Assembly: GCA_947627685.1 (NCBI GenBank)
Contig: CANQWZ010000016.1
Span: 1 to 19,499 of the forward strand
Source: an uncultured Bacilli bacterium
GTDB taxonomy: Bacteria; Bacillota_I; Bacilli_A; ML615J-28; CAG-313
Length of the DNA: 19,499 nt
Direction of reading: 5' to 3'
Positions 6,981 to 15,005 of this stretch are shown piece after piece. Every line of letters starts with the position of its first letter. Position 1 is the first letter of the stretch. The position numbers and the translations under genes are program-made. The notes under the pieces were generated by a model that searched no databases, was not told the DNA's origin, and saw nothing but the letters and a program-made list of their open reading frames with translations.

Positions 6981-8198
6981 ATGGCAAAAGAAAAATTAAT
7001 TGAACTTAGAAATATTGTAAAATCATATGATGGCGAAGTAGTAGTAGATCATATGAATCTATATGTTCGTGAAAATGAATTTATTACCTTAGTTGGTCCT
7101 TCAGGCTGTGGTAAAACAACAACGCTTAGAATGATTGGTGGTTTTGAAAAACCTGATGAAGGTGAAATTATTATGAATGGTAAAGTAGTAAATGATTTAC
7201 CACCTCATAAAAGACCTATTAATACTGTTTTCCAGCGTTATGCGTTATTTCCCCATTTAAATGTTTATGGGAATGTAGCTTTTGGCTTAAATAATCGTAG
7301 TTATCAAGAATTAGTTGATTTTTATACAAGTGAGGTTATTACCGAAAAAATAAAAGTTTTATATCCTAATTTCAATACTACTAAAGAGCCTTCAAGAAGA
7401 CAAATCAGAAAAGCAATTAATGCTTTAATTGATGATAGTGTTAGAAATGCTTTAAAAATGGTTAATTTGGAGGGTTTTGAAAAACGTAAAGTGGATTCCA
7501 TGTCAGGTGGTCAAATGCAACGTATTGCTATTGCAAGAGCCATTATTAATAGACCTAAAATTTTATTACTAGATGAACCACTTGCGGCACTAGATTTAAA
7601 ACTACGTCAAAATATGCAATATGAACTAAAAGAAATGCAAAGAAAATTAGGCATTACTTTTATCTTTGTTACTCATGATCAAGAAGAAGCTTTAACGATG
7701 AGTGATACAGTTGTTGTTATGAGCAAAGGAGTTATTCAACAAATTGGTACACCTGAAGATATTTATAATGAACCTAAAAATTCTTTTGTTGCTAACTTCG
7801 TTGGTGAAAGTAACATTATACCTGGTATTTATAAGAAAAATAAAGTTGTTTCTTTTATGGGTGAAGATTTCGAATGCGTTGATGAAAACTTTAGTGAAGG
7901 TGAAGAAGTTCAAGTTGTTATAAGACCAGAGGACTGGGATGTAGTTGAACTTAGTAAAGCTAAATTAATAGGTAGAGTAGATGCATCGGTTTTTAAAGGG
8001 GTACATTTTGAACATTGTGTTATCATCCAAGGTAAAGAATTAATTGTTCATACATATGAATATGTTAAAGTTGGTGAACAAATAGGTTTAAATGTTGATC
8101 CTTATGAAATTCATTTAATGAAAAAAGAAGATACCGACGCAGAAGAAGTATTAGAAGAAATTTTGAATTTAGAGGATGGTATTACTAAAGATGAATAA
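6981..8198 (+). CDS. potA: Spermidine/putrescine ABC transporter, ATP-binding subunit PotA
   Basis: 405 residues; AGGAGATC lies just before the ATG. It hydrolyses ATP at the inner face of the membrane to drive polyamine import through PotB/PotC. Visible are Walker A GPSGCGKTT (39-47), Q-loop FQRYALFPH (84-92), signature MSGGQMQR (174-181), Walker B ILLLDEP (194-200) and the switch His232 in VTHDQEEAL. A C-terminal TOBE-like regulatory region follows (SNIIPGIY, VVIRPEDWDV). Unusual is a segment of roughly 45 extra residues at about 104-152, between Q-loop and signature, rich in Lys/Arg/Tyr; ordinary PotA proteins are shorter here. Insertions in this place are known in PotA of some mollicutes and relatives. 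Overlaps potB by 8 bases. Confidence 0.95.
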   Translation: MAKEKLIELRNIVKSYDGEVVVDHMNLYVRENEFITLVGPSGCGKTTTLRMIGGFEKPDEGEIIMNGKVVNDLPPHKRPINTVFQRYALFPHLNVYGNVAFGLNNRSYQELVDFYTSEVITEKIKVLYPNFNTTKEPSRRQIRKAINALIDDSVRNALKMVNLEGFEKRKVDSMSGGQMQRIAIARAIINRPKILLLDEPLAALDLKLRQNMQYELKEMQRKLGITFIFVTHDQEEALTMSDTVVVMSKGVIQQIGTPEDIYNEPKNSFVANFVGESNIIPGIYKKNKVVSFMGEDFECVDENFSEGEEVQVVIRPEDWDVVELSKAKLIGRVDASVFKGVHFEHCVIIQGKELIVHTYEYVKVGEQIGLNVDPYEIHLMKKEDTDAEEVLEEILNLEDGITKDE

Positions 8199-9021
8199 AT
8201 TTAAACATTTATCGATACCATATCTTATTTGGATGATTGTCCTAGTTTTAATACCAATCTTAATCTTAATTGTTATGGCTTTTCAAGAAACACATGGTAT
8301 TAAAATATTTGATGCTAAATTTACTTTTAATAATTTTCAAGTTTTGCAAAGAAAAGATATTTTACAGTCCCTTTGGTTATCGTTTCTTTATTCGGCTATT
8401 GCGACATTTTGTTGCTTATTAATTGCCTATCCTGTTGCTTATATCATTGCTAGAGCGCATTTTAAAAATCGTTTTTTAGTACTTACTTTATTAATATTAC
8501 CAATGTGGTCAAATACCTTATTAAGAACCAAAGCTATTGCTAGTTTATTTATGGAAGGTAATATTATAACCTCAATGTTGGAAAAAATTGGTCTTTTCGT
8601 AAAAGGATTAAATATTTATGAAAAACCTGTGGCTGTCATAATTGGTATGGTAGCTATGTATTTGCCTTTCATGATTTTACCTATTTATACCGTTTTAGAA
8701 AAAATTGATAAATCTTTGTATGACGCAAGTGATGATCTTGGCGCAGACCGCTTTAAAACTTTTTGGAAAGTAACTTTCCCCATTTCTTTAAAAGGCGTTA
8801 CAACCGGTATTATTTTAGTTTTCTTGCCTTGCGCAACCGGTTTTGGAGTAGCCGAAGGGCTTGGTGAATATCGTTTAATTGGTACATATATTCAACAACA
8901 ATTTAGTAAAGATGCTACTTATGGTGTAGGTTCTTTGATTGCGATTGTCATTTTACTAGTAATAACGATTGCCTTATTTGTCGTTGCTAAAGTTGACAAA
9001 GAGGGGGAAACCTTGTTATGA
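8191..9021 (+). CDS. potB: Spermidine/putrescine ABC transporter permease PotB
   Basis: 276 residues from the ATG at 8191, which overlaps the potA stop by 8 bases; an ATG 15 bases earlier (8176) is in frame but directly touches the AGAGG at 8171-8175, so it is less likely. A membrane protein with about six hydrophobic segments, the first being IPYLIWMIVLVLIPILIL. The cytoplasmic EAA-like loop that docks on PotA reads DASDDLGADRFKTFWKVTFP, followed by the last membrane spans. Together with PotC it forms the channel for spermidine or putrescine. Translation is probably coupled to potA on one side and to potC on the other (4-base ATGA overlap). Confidence 0.94.
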   Translation: MNKFKHLSIPYLIWMIVLVLIPILILIVMAFQETHGIKIFDAKFTFNNFQVLQRKDILQSLWLSFLYSAIATFCCLLIAYPVAYIIARAHFKNRFLVLTLLILPMWSNTLLRTKAIASLFMEGNIITSMLEKIGLFVKGLNIYEKPVAVIIGMVAMYLPFMILPIYTVLEKIDKSLYDASDDLGADRFKTFWKVTFPISLKGVTTGIILVFLPCATGFGVAEGLGEYRLIGTYIQQQFSKDATYGVGSLIAIVILLVITIALFVVAKVDKEGETLL

Positions 9022-9968
9022 TTACAATTGCGATAATTATATTGTTTATTTATCTTGTCAAAAAGAAAGCAAGTTTAGTAAAAGATAAAACCATTACCAA
9101 AATAAATACTAAAGTTTGGCCTAAAATTTTTAAAATCATTTGTATAGGTATAGCTATTATATTAATATATATGCCTATTGTTGTTATTCTTTTACAATCT
9201 ATTAATGGTTCTAAAAATAATGGTATCTTTACTGAGTTTTCTTTAAAATGGTATGGTGGCTTAATTTCACCAGATACCTTTTTAACAGGTAATGATATTC
9301 AAGCGGCTAATGATTTACAAAAAGCGATTGGTAATACCTTTTTAATTACTATTTTATCAACCCTTATTTCAACTATTTTAGGTATTTTATTTGCGCTTGG
9401 TATTAATGCATTACCTAAAAAACAACGCCAAAAAATGATTCTTTTAAATAATGTGCCAATTGTTAATGCGGATATCGTTACGGCTATTACCTTAATGATT
9501 GTTTTCATGATGGTTTTTTCAGTTTTTGATTGGCAACTTGGTTTTGTTAGTGTATTAATTTCCCATGTCTTTTTTAGTATTCCTTATGTAGTATTAAGTG
9601 TACTACCTAAATTATCAGAAATTGATGATAATTTATATGATGCAGCCGTTGATCTTGGTTGCAGTCCAATTAAAGCCATCTTTAAAGCAATTCTTCCTGC
9701 CATTAAATCGGGTATTATTATGGGCATGCTTTTGGCCTTTACAATGAGTATAGATGACTTTACGATTACTTTTTTCAATGGTGGTAGATTGTTACCTAAT
9801 GTTTCGATGATTGTATATTTAAGAAAAGGTAAAGCTTTATCACCTAGTGTATATGCATATAATACTATTTTAACCTTTGGTATTTTATTTGTACTACTTG
9901 GTTATAATATATATATTTATATGAAAGGTAAAAAGAAAAAAACCAAAAAACAATTAGGAGGAAAATAA
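9018..9968 (+). CDS. potC: Spermidine/putrescine ABC transporter permease PotC
   Basis: 316 residues, starting in an ATGA overlap with potB. Second membrane half of the polyamine channel, with about six core hydrophobic segments, the EAA-like loop DAAVDLGCSPIKAIFKAILP and the conserved MSIDDFTITFFNGG near the end. Compared with the usual PotC of about 260 residues it carries an extra N-terminal part: a short hydrophobic stretch (ITIAIIILFIYLVK) and a Lys-rich linker before the normal first membrane span. Starting later would remove the overlap and no better ribosome binding site is visible, so the longer form is kept. It ends with a Lys-rich tail and is followed by potD after one base. Confidence 0.93.
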   Translation: MITIAIIILFIYLVKKKASLVKDKTITKINTKVWPKIFKIICIGIAIILIYMPIVVILLQSINGSKNNGIFTEFSLKWYGGLISPDTFLTGNDIQAANDLQKAIGNTFLITILSTLISTILGILFALGINALPKKQRQKMILLNNVPIVNADIVTAITLMIVFMMVFSVFDWQLGFVSVLISHVFFSIPYVVLSVLPKLSEIDDNLYDAAVDLGCSPIKAIFKAILPAIKSGIIMGMLLAFTMSIDDFTITFFNGGRLLPNVSMIVYLRKGKALSPSVYAYNTILTFGILFVLLGYNIYIYMKGKKKKTKKQLGGK

Positions 9969-9969
9969 A

Positions 9970-11079
9970 ATGAAAAAAATTTTATTATGTTTTGCTATTA
10001 TTATAATAGGGACTTTTAGTCTTACCAGTTGTAAAAAACAAAAGCTATATTTATTAAATTGGAATGAATACTTAAATGGTAGTTTAGTTCAAAAATTTCA
10101 AAAGAAATTTAATTGTAAAATAGAAGCGATTCCTAGTGAATCAAATGAAGATATGTATACCGTTATTAATAATGGTCAGTATCCCATTGATGTTGCTATT
10201 CCTTCTGATTACATGATTGAAAAACTTTATAATGAAAATAAGTTAAATAAATTAGATTTTAGTAAAATGCCTAATTACAAAGCTGATATGTTTGATGACA
10301 ATTTAACAATCCTTAGAAATTCCTATTTTGAAGATAATGAATCATATGCTATTCCTTACTTTTGGGGAACAATAGGTATTATGTATAATGCTAGAACTAG
10401 TGGTCTTGAAGACATCATTTTACAAAATGGTTGGGATGTTTTCTTTAATGAAGACTTAATAAATAAAAATGAAGTAAAAATAGGTATGTATAATAATCCA
10501 CGTGATGCCATAGCGGTTGCGGAATTATACCTTGATTATAGTCTTAATACCATAAAAGAAGATGAACTTGAAAAAGTAAGAGAACTTTTAGTAAAACAAA
10601 ATCAAACCTTTGATGTTAAATATGCATCAGATGATTTAAAAGCATGGGTTGCGCAAGGTGTTAATCTTGATTTTGCGATGGTTTATTCGGGTGATTTTTT
10701 TGACCAATTATATATCTTAGAAGAAGAAGGTCTTGATAACTATATTAATATCTATATACCTGAAAAAACAAATATTTATTTTGATGGAATGGTTATACCT
10801 AAAACTTCTAAAAATACCGATCTTGCGTATGAGTTCCTTAACTTTATGCTAGATACTGATAATATTGTAGAAAACGTTGAGTATGTAGGTTATTGCCCAT
10901 GTACAAAGGCTGCGATTGCGGCGTTAAAAGAAGATGAATATTATAGTCAAATTATTGAAACATATGATGCTTTCTATCCTGGTAATGCCATAAACGGTGG
11001 CGAGTTATACCATGATTTAGGTGATAGCATATATGTAAAACTAGCTGATATTTATCGTTCGGGAACAATTGCTAAATAA
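9970..11079 (+). CDS. potD: Spermidine/putrescine-binding lipoprotein PotD
   Basis: 369 residues; AGGAGG (9957-9962) precedes the ATG. An N-terminal lipoprotein signal ends in the lipobox LTSC with Cys21 as the lipid-bearing residue, so the mature protein is tethered outside the membrane. It captures polyamines and hands them to PotB/PotC. Family marks are LYLLNWNEYL at the start of the mature part, IDVAIPSDYMIEKL, YFWGTIGIMYN, the hinge-side IPEKTNIYFDGMVIPKTSKN, and Ala-Tyr-Glu-Phe-Leu-Asn-Phe-Met further on. Which polyamine is preferred cannot be read from sequence. Last gene of the operon; a long hairpin with a T-run follows. Confidence 0.94.
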   Translation: MKKILLCFAIIIIGTFSLTSCKKQKLYLLNWNEYLNGSLVQKFQKKFNCKIEAIPSESNEDMYTVINNGQYPIDVAIPSDYMIEKLYNENKLNKLDFSKMPNYKADMFDDNLTILRNSYFEDNESYAIPYFWGTIGIMYNARTSGLEDIILQNGWDVFFNEDLINKNEVKIGMYNNPRDAIAVAELYLDYSLNTIKEDELEKVRELLVKQNQTFDVKYASDDLKAWVAQGVNLDFAMVYSGDFFDQLYILEEEGLDNYINIYIPEKTNIYFDGMVIPKTSKNTDLAYEFLNFMLDTDNIVENVEYVGYCPCTKAAIAALKEDEYYSQIIETYDAFYPGNAINGGELYHDLGDSIYVKLADIYRSGTIAK

Positions 11080-11123
11080 TAAAAAGCCAAAAAAACCCTT
11101 AAGTTTATTAAGCTATTTTGAAG

Positions 11124-11174
11124 TGAACCCCAAATGTTAGATGAAAAAAGTTTAACAAAAAGGGTTCATTTTTT
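11124..11174 (+). terminator. Terminator after potD (copy 1 of a repeated hairpin element)
   Basis: TGAACCC (11124-11130) pairs with GGGTTCA (11162-11168), followed by six T. An inner GTTA/TAAC pair (11136-11139, 11153-11156) closes the loop. The core, including TGTTAGATGA, recurs in the terminator at 14870. A second AACCCTT at 11094-11100 could compete for the same right arm. Confidence 0.8.
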
Positions 11175-11193
11175 AATATGTAAATAATAAGAC

Positions 11194-11222
11194 TTTATTT
11201 TTTTAAAAACTTATGGTATAAT
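11194..11222 (+). promoter_or_regulatory. Extended -10 promoter of the amidase-psuG operon
   Basis: TATAAT (11217-11222) is preceded by TGG, making an extended -10 TGGTATAAT. The -35 candidate TTTATT (11194-11199, 17-base spacer) is weak, as is common with extended -10 promoters. Confidence 0.6.
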
Positions 11223-11258
11223 TAATTTGTAAAAAATATAGGGAAAGAGGAGAAAAAA

Positions 11259-13268
11259 ATGAAAAAAAGAGGATATGTTTTACTCGCTTTTGTAGCAATG
11301 ATTTTAATCGTTATTAGCCTTACAAGTTGTAAAAAACACAAACATAACTTTGTAGATGCAACTTGTACTAATGCTAAAACCTGCCTAGAATGTGGAAAAA
11401 CAGAGGGCACTGCTTTAGGTCATGATTGGGAAGATGCAACTATTGATCACCCTAAAAGATGTACTAGATGTGGTACTACTGAAGGAGTTGATTTAATTGT
11501 TGCAACCTTTAATTTACCAACAACGACATCTGGTAAAGTTGATTTACCAAAAGAGGTAAATGGCAATCCAATCACGTGGAAATCACTTGATTATACGGTT
11601 ATGCTTGATGATGGTGTAGTAGTAGCTAGTGAAAATACACAAGATGCTGTACTTGAAGCAAGTCTTGTTGTTGATGGTATAGCTTATAAAAAAGAATGTC
11701 ATATTGAAGTTGAACCAATAGAAGTTGATAAAAATGTATATCAAACAGCTTATAAATATTATTCTAGTAAAATTAACCCTGAAGTTTCTAAAAATATTGT
11801 TTTACTAAATAGTAATTATAACGGTTGTACAGTACAATATAAAAGTTTTACTGAAGACGTTATAACCTCAGATGGCGTTATTAGTCAAAAGGCTTATGAT
11901 CAAGATGCAACACTGATGATATATGTAATCAAAGATGGTATTGCAATTAGTTACCGTGAAGATTTTAAAGTTGTCGCATACACTGTAGCTCAAAGAACCC
12001 AAATTGCATCAAGTAGAATAGCTGAAATTATTGATCAATTCGTAAATGGTGAGACTTCTACATTACCACTACATTTTGATGATTTAGATGTTGATGTTAT
12101 TTATAATTCTAATATACCAGAATTTTTAGTTTTAGATGATGTTGTTCTTACCCCACTTGTTAAAACAACAGTAAGATTAAGCGTTGCCTTAAGGTGTGAG
12201 ACGCAAAATGAAACTTCAGTTAAAGAACATGATTTCATTTTAGAAAATATTGGTGGCACCATGACTGAGGAAGAATATATTTCGCATCTTGTTAAATATA
12301 TTACTAAAGTAGAATTAAAGGGTTCAATTAATTATTTAAAATTAAATACTCATAATGAGTTAGAATTAGATTATCAAGTTAGAACGAATTCCTTTGGTGT
12401 TTTAAACTTAGCACAGTCTAGTGGACCTGTTGTAAATACCCAATATTTAATTGATACAACTAGAACAGATTTTGTTAATCAATTCTTTACTGATAGAGCT
12501 AAAAGCCTACCATCACAAGCCTTTTTAGATAACCGTTTGTATGAAGGTTATCAAATGCCAAATGAACAAAACATTCTTTGGATTGTTGTTCACGAAACCG
12601 CAATGACTGATCCAAGTCATACAGCCGCCGCTTTAGCAAGAATTCAAAATAATAGTGCTTTTAACAATCCTGGTGCGCGAGCAGCTTCATGGAACTATCA
12701 AGTAGATGCTTATAGCATTTATCAAAGTTTTGGCGATGATGTTATTTGTTGGCATGCTGGAGATGGTACATCTGTTGGTACTGGTAATGCTAATGGTATT
12801 GGTATTGAAATGTGTGTTAACCAATTTGGTGATAATCGTGCAACTGGTGGCAACTATGAAGGAACGATTACTAACAACGCTAAACTTGTTGCTTCACTAA
12901 TGTTAAAATATAATTTAACTTTAGAAAACGTTCAACGCCACTATGATTTTTCTGGTAAAGAATGCCCAAGTTATATGATTAGAACCAATCGTTGGCAAGA
13001 GTTTTTAGCAATGGTTCAAAAAGAATATTTAATTCAAAAATATTTAAATGGTGCTAATATTGAATGGCAATTAAAAACAGGTGCTTATCAAACAACTGAA
13101 GAAGTATTAGCGCGTTATTTTGCGACTGGCGCCAATGGTCTATATTATAATTTACCAGTTGACACGCAAGTAAATATCGATCTTAAGGTAGTTGTTACTA
13201 AAGATGGTAAAGTATATCAAGCATCATCAGTTGTTAGATTATTCCCTGATGAGGCAGTAGATAAATAA
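11259..13268 (+). CDS. Lipoprotein N-acetylmuramoyl-L-alanine amidase with Cys-rich and Ig-like modules
   Basis: 669 residues; AGAGGAG (11246-11252) precedes the ATG. The lipobox LTSC gives Cys24 as lipid anchor. Next come two short Cys modules of the CxxCG...G type (Cys36, Cys42, Cys45, His55; then Cys68, Cys71), common in surface proteins of Firmicutes and possibly metal-binding. Residues about 78-330 form repeated beta domains like atypical bacterial Ig folds (ITWKSLD..., each ending in a run of alternating hydrophobics). The catalytic part from about 430 is Amidase_2/PGRP-like: IVVHETAM gives His445, and RHYDFSGKECPSYM gives His561 and Cys569. The 8-residue spacing matches the zinc ligands of T7 lysozyme. 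It should cleave the bond between MurNAc and L-Ala in peptidoglycan, outside the cell. A peptidoglycan hydrolase means this organism likely has a wall. psuG begins directly at its stop codon. Confidence 0.9.
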   Translation: MKKRGYVLLAFVAMILIVISLTSCKKHKHNFVDATCTNAKTCLECGKTEGTALGHDWEDATIDHPKRCTRCGTTEGVDLIVATFNLPTTTSGKVDLPKEVNGNPITWKSLDYTVMLDDGVVVASENTQDAVLEASLVVDGIAYKKECHIEVEPIEVDKNVYQTAYKYYSSKINPEVSKNIVLLNSNYNGCTVQYKSFTEDVITSDGVISQKAYDQDATLMIYVIKDGIAISYREDFKVVAYTVAQRTQIASSRIAEIIDQFVNGETSTLPLHFDDLDVDVIYNSNIPEFLVLDDVVLTPLVKTTVRLSVALRCETQNETSVKEHDFILENIGGTMTEEEYISHLVKYITKVELKGSINYLKLNTHNELELDYQVRTNSFGVLNLAQSSGPVVNTQYLIDTTRTDFVNQFFTDRAKSLPSQAFLDNRLYEGYQMPNEQNILWIVVHETAMTDPSHTAAALARIQNNSAFNNPGARAASWNYQVDAYSIYQSFGDDVICWHAGDGTSVGTGNANGIGIEMCVNQFGDNRATGGNYEGTITNNAKLVASLMLKYNLTLENVQRHYDFSGKECPSYMIRTNRWQEFLAMVQKEYLIQKYLNGANIEWQLKTGAYQTTEEVLARYFATGANGLYYNLPVDTQVNIDLKVVVTKDGKVYQASSVVRLFPDEAVDK

Positions 13269-14192
13269 ATGAACAAGTATTTAAAATTTAGCAAGGAAGT
13301 AACAGAGGCCTTAAAGAATAATTTACCACTTGTTGCTTTAGAATCAACCATCATTTCACATGGTATGCCTTATCCTGAAAATTTAAATACCGCCCTAATG
13401 TGTGAAGAAATTATTAGAAAAAATGGTGCAGTTCCGGCTACAATTGCGATTATTGATGGCATGATGTGTGTGGGTCTTGAAAAAGATGAGCTTATTTATC
13501 TTGCTAAAGAAAAAGATCAAGTAATCAAAACCTCAAGACGTGATATCCCATATATAGTAGCTGCTAAGTTAAATGGCGCAACCACTGTTAGTGCGACCAT
13601 GTATATTGCAAGCCTTGCGAAAATAAAGGTTTTCGCAACCGGTGGAATAGGTGGTGTTCACATGGGAGCATCCGAAACTTTTGATATTTCTTGCGACCTT
13701 GAAGAACTTTCTAAAACAAATGTTGCGGTAGTGTGTGCTGGAGCTAAAGCTATTTTAGATTTACCTAAAACCCTTGAATATTTAGAAACTAAAGGCGTTT
13801 TAGTTCTTGGTTATAAAACAAAAAAGTTACCAGCCTTTTATACCAAAAGTAGTTCTTTAGAAGTAGATTATCAAGTAGACTCGCCTAAAGATATTGCTAA
13901 CATCATGCATACCAAATGGGATTTAGGTTTAGAAGGCGGCATTTTGATTACTAATCCGATTCCTGATGAATATTCGCTTGATGAAAAGAAGATGAAAAAA
14001 ATCATCGATAATGCTATAACTAAGGCCAAAGAAAATAACATTAAAGGTAAAGAAATAACCCCTTTCTTGTTATCAGAAATTAAAGATTTAACTAAAGGAG
14101 AAAGCTTAAAAGCCAATATCGAGTTAGTTTATAATAATTGTAAATTAGCAACTTTGGTTGCCAAAGCCTATTATAGCAACGATGAAATTTAA
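13269..14192 (+). CDS. psuG: Pseudouridine-5'-phosphate glycosidase PsuG
   Basis: 307 residues, a normal length. It splits pseudouridine 5'-phosphate into uracil and ribose 5-phosphate, opening the C-C glycosidic bond during RNA nucleoside salvage in the cytosol. The residues corresponding to the E. coli YeiN active site (Glu31, Lys93, Asp149, Lys166, Asn289) all appear shifted by exactly six: Glu25 in VALESTIISHG, Lys87 in KTSRRD, Asp143, Lys160 in CAGAKAILD and Asn283. The motif ATGGIGGVHMGA is also diagnostic. The ATG abuts the TAA of the amidase with no gap; GAGG at 13251-13254 is rather far, so translation is probably coupled. No pseudouridine kinase (psuK) or nucleoside transporter is seen in the window. 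Confidence 0.95.
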   Translation: MNKYLKFSKEVTEALKNNLPLVALESTIISHGMPYPENLNTALMCEEIIRKNGAVPATIAIIDGMMCVGLEKDELIYLAKEKDQVIKTSRRDIPYIVAAKLNGATTVSATMYIASLAKIKVFATGGIGGVHMGASETFDISCDLEELSKTNVAVVCAGAKAILDLPKTLEYLETKGVLVLGYKTKKLPAFYTKSSSLEVDYQVDSPKDIANIMHTKWDLGLEGGILITNPIPDEYSLDEKKMKKIIDNAITKAKENNIKGKEITPFLLSEIKDLTKGESLKANIELVYNNCKLATLVAKAYYSNDEI

Positions 14193-14859
14193 AACCTTTT
14201 TAGCTATATATAAAAATCTTATTATCTTAGTATGGTGGATAGTTATTTTAATAATTTTTAAAGTAACCACTAACTTTGAATTTTCGCATGGTAATTCTTT
14301 AATCTTTGTCTTTTTAATGTTTGCCTTGCCCCTTACTTTATATATCTTTGGTCTTGTATATAAAAAGAAACTTTTAAAAGCTAAAGCCTTAAAAAAGGGC
14401 CCTTACATCGATAAAATCAAAAACGATTATAAAAACAAAATACTCCAAAAAGAATTTTCAAATAATATTAAAAATTTAGCTTTTGCTATAGAACAAATAA
14501 ATGATGAAGTTGTGCTAGATAACCCCCATCTTTTAATTGTTTTTCAAAAAGAAAGAGCATCCCTTCATCTTAAGGAAACAAAAATTTATTATTATTACTA
14601 CTATAGCCTAAAAGTTAAAGAATATTGTAAATATGATAAAAAATTACTTCAATATAATTCAACCATTTATTTATATCATTTAATCATTGAAAAGCTTAAC
14701 ACGCTAATCGAACATCCTCTAAATTATATTGAAAACAAAAAAAACTTTTGGTTAGTAGATAGTATAACCAGTGAAGTTTTATATACTAATGCCAAAGGCC
14801 CTTTTAAGAAAAAACGTTCTAATCAAGTTAAAGAAATAAACTTACTGACTGATAATTAA
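14182..14859 (+). CDS. Small membrane protein of unknown function, two N-terminal membrane helices
   Basis: 225 residues from the ATG at 14182, overlapping the psuG stop by 11 bases. A TTG 24 bases earlier is possible but adds only a few non-hydrophobic residues. Two hydrophobic helices cover about residues 12-28 (NLIILVWWIVILIIF) and 38-60. The rest, about 165 residues, is hydrophilic, Lys-rich and mostly helical, and should face the cytosol. It includes a stretch of six tyrosines in a row coded by TAT/TAC repeats. No ribosome binding site is obvious, which suggests translation coupled to psuG. I do not recognise the family. Its place at the end of the amidase-psuG transcript gives no clear functional hint. 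Confidence 0.75.
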   Translation: MKFKTFLAIYKNLIILVWWIVILIIFKVTTNFEFSHGNSLIFVFLMFALPLTLYIFGLVYKKKLLKAKALKKGPYIDKIKNDYKNKILQKEFSNNIKNLAFAIEQINDEVVLDNPHLLIVFQKERASLHLKETKIYYYYYYSLKVKEYCKYDKKLLQYNSTIYLYHLIIEKLNTLIEHPLNYIENKKNFWLVDSITSEVLYTNAKGPFKKKRSNQVKEINLLTDN

Positions 14860-14869
14860 AAAAATAAAA

Positions 14870-14923
14870 TGAACCTAAATTGTTAGATGATAAAAGTTTA
14901 GCATTTTTAGGTTCTTTTTTTTT
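14870..14923 (+). terminator. Terminator after the amidase-psuG operon (copy 2 of the repeated hairpin element)
   Basis: GAACCTAAA (14871-14879) pairs with TTTAGGTTC (14906-14914), followed by nine T (14915-14923). TGTTA and TAGCA form an inner stem with one G-U pair. The loop shares TGTTAGATGA and AAAAGTTTA with the element at 11124, so the two are relatives and not merely similar hairpins. Confidence 0.88.
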
Positions 14924-14932
14924 GCGTTTTAG

Positions 14933-14961
14933 TTGCTAAAAAAATATCTTTGTAATAAAAT
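14933..14961 (+). promoter_or_regulatory. Promoter of the copA-copZ-csoR operon
   Basis: TTGCTA (14933-14938), 17 bases, then TAAAAT (14956-14961). Transcription would begin near 14968, directly at the C-run/G-run element. Confidence 0.6.
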
Positions 14962-14967
14962 AATAAT

Positions 14968-14998
14968 ATAACCCCCCAAAGGTAGGGGAGGGGGTAGG
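14968..14998 (+). promoter_or_regulatory. Probable CsoR operator (C-run/G-run element)
   Basis: In otherwise A/T-rich DNA a block of six C (14972-14977) is followed by GGTAGGGGAGGGGGTAGG. ACCCCC at 14971-14976 and GGGGGT at 14990-14995 are inverted copies; CCCC-N7-GGGG (14974-14988) is a second, tighter symmetry. CsoR operators are typically G/C-rich inverted repeats of this kind, and csoR is the last gene of the same operon. The position just after -10 and against the AGGAGG ribosome binding site (14996-15001) fits repression. Confidence 0.65.
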
Positions 14999-15005
14999 AG
15001 GATAT

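Noticed and set aside
7692..7913. Minus-strand open frame inside potA
   Set aside because: It is antisense to a conserved coding region, has no ribosome binding site, and its Phe/Asn-rich product reflects A/T-rich codons of potA.
12706..12900. Second plus-strand frame inside the amidase gene
   Set aside because: It lies over the catalytic domain; its Val/Met/Leu-rich product is a frame-shifted reading of that domain.
14971..15001. Riboswitch upstream of copA
   Set aside because: The leader is under 40 bases and matches no riboswitch class; a CsoR operator explains it better.
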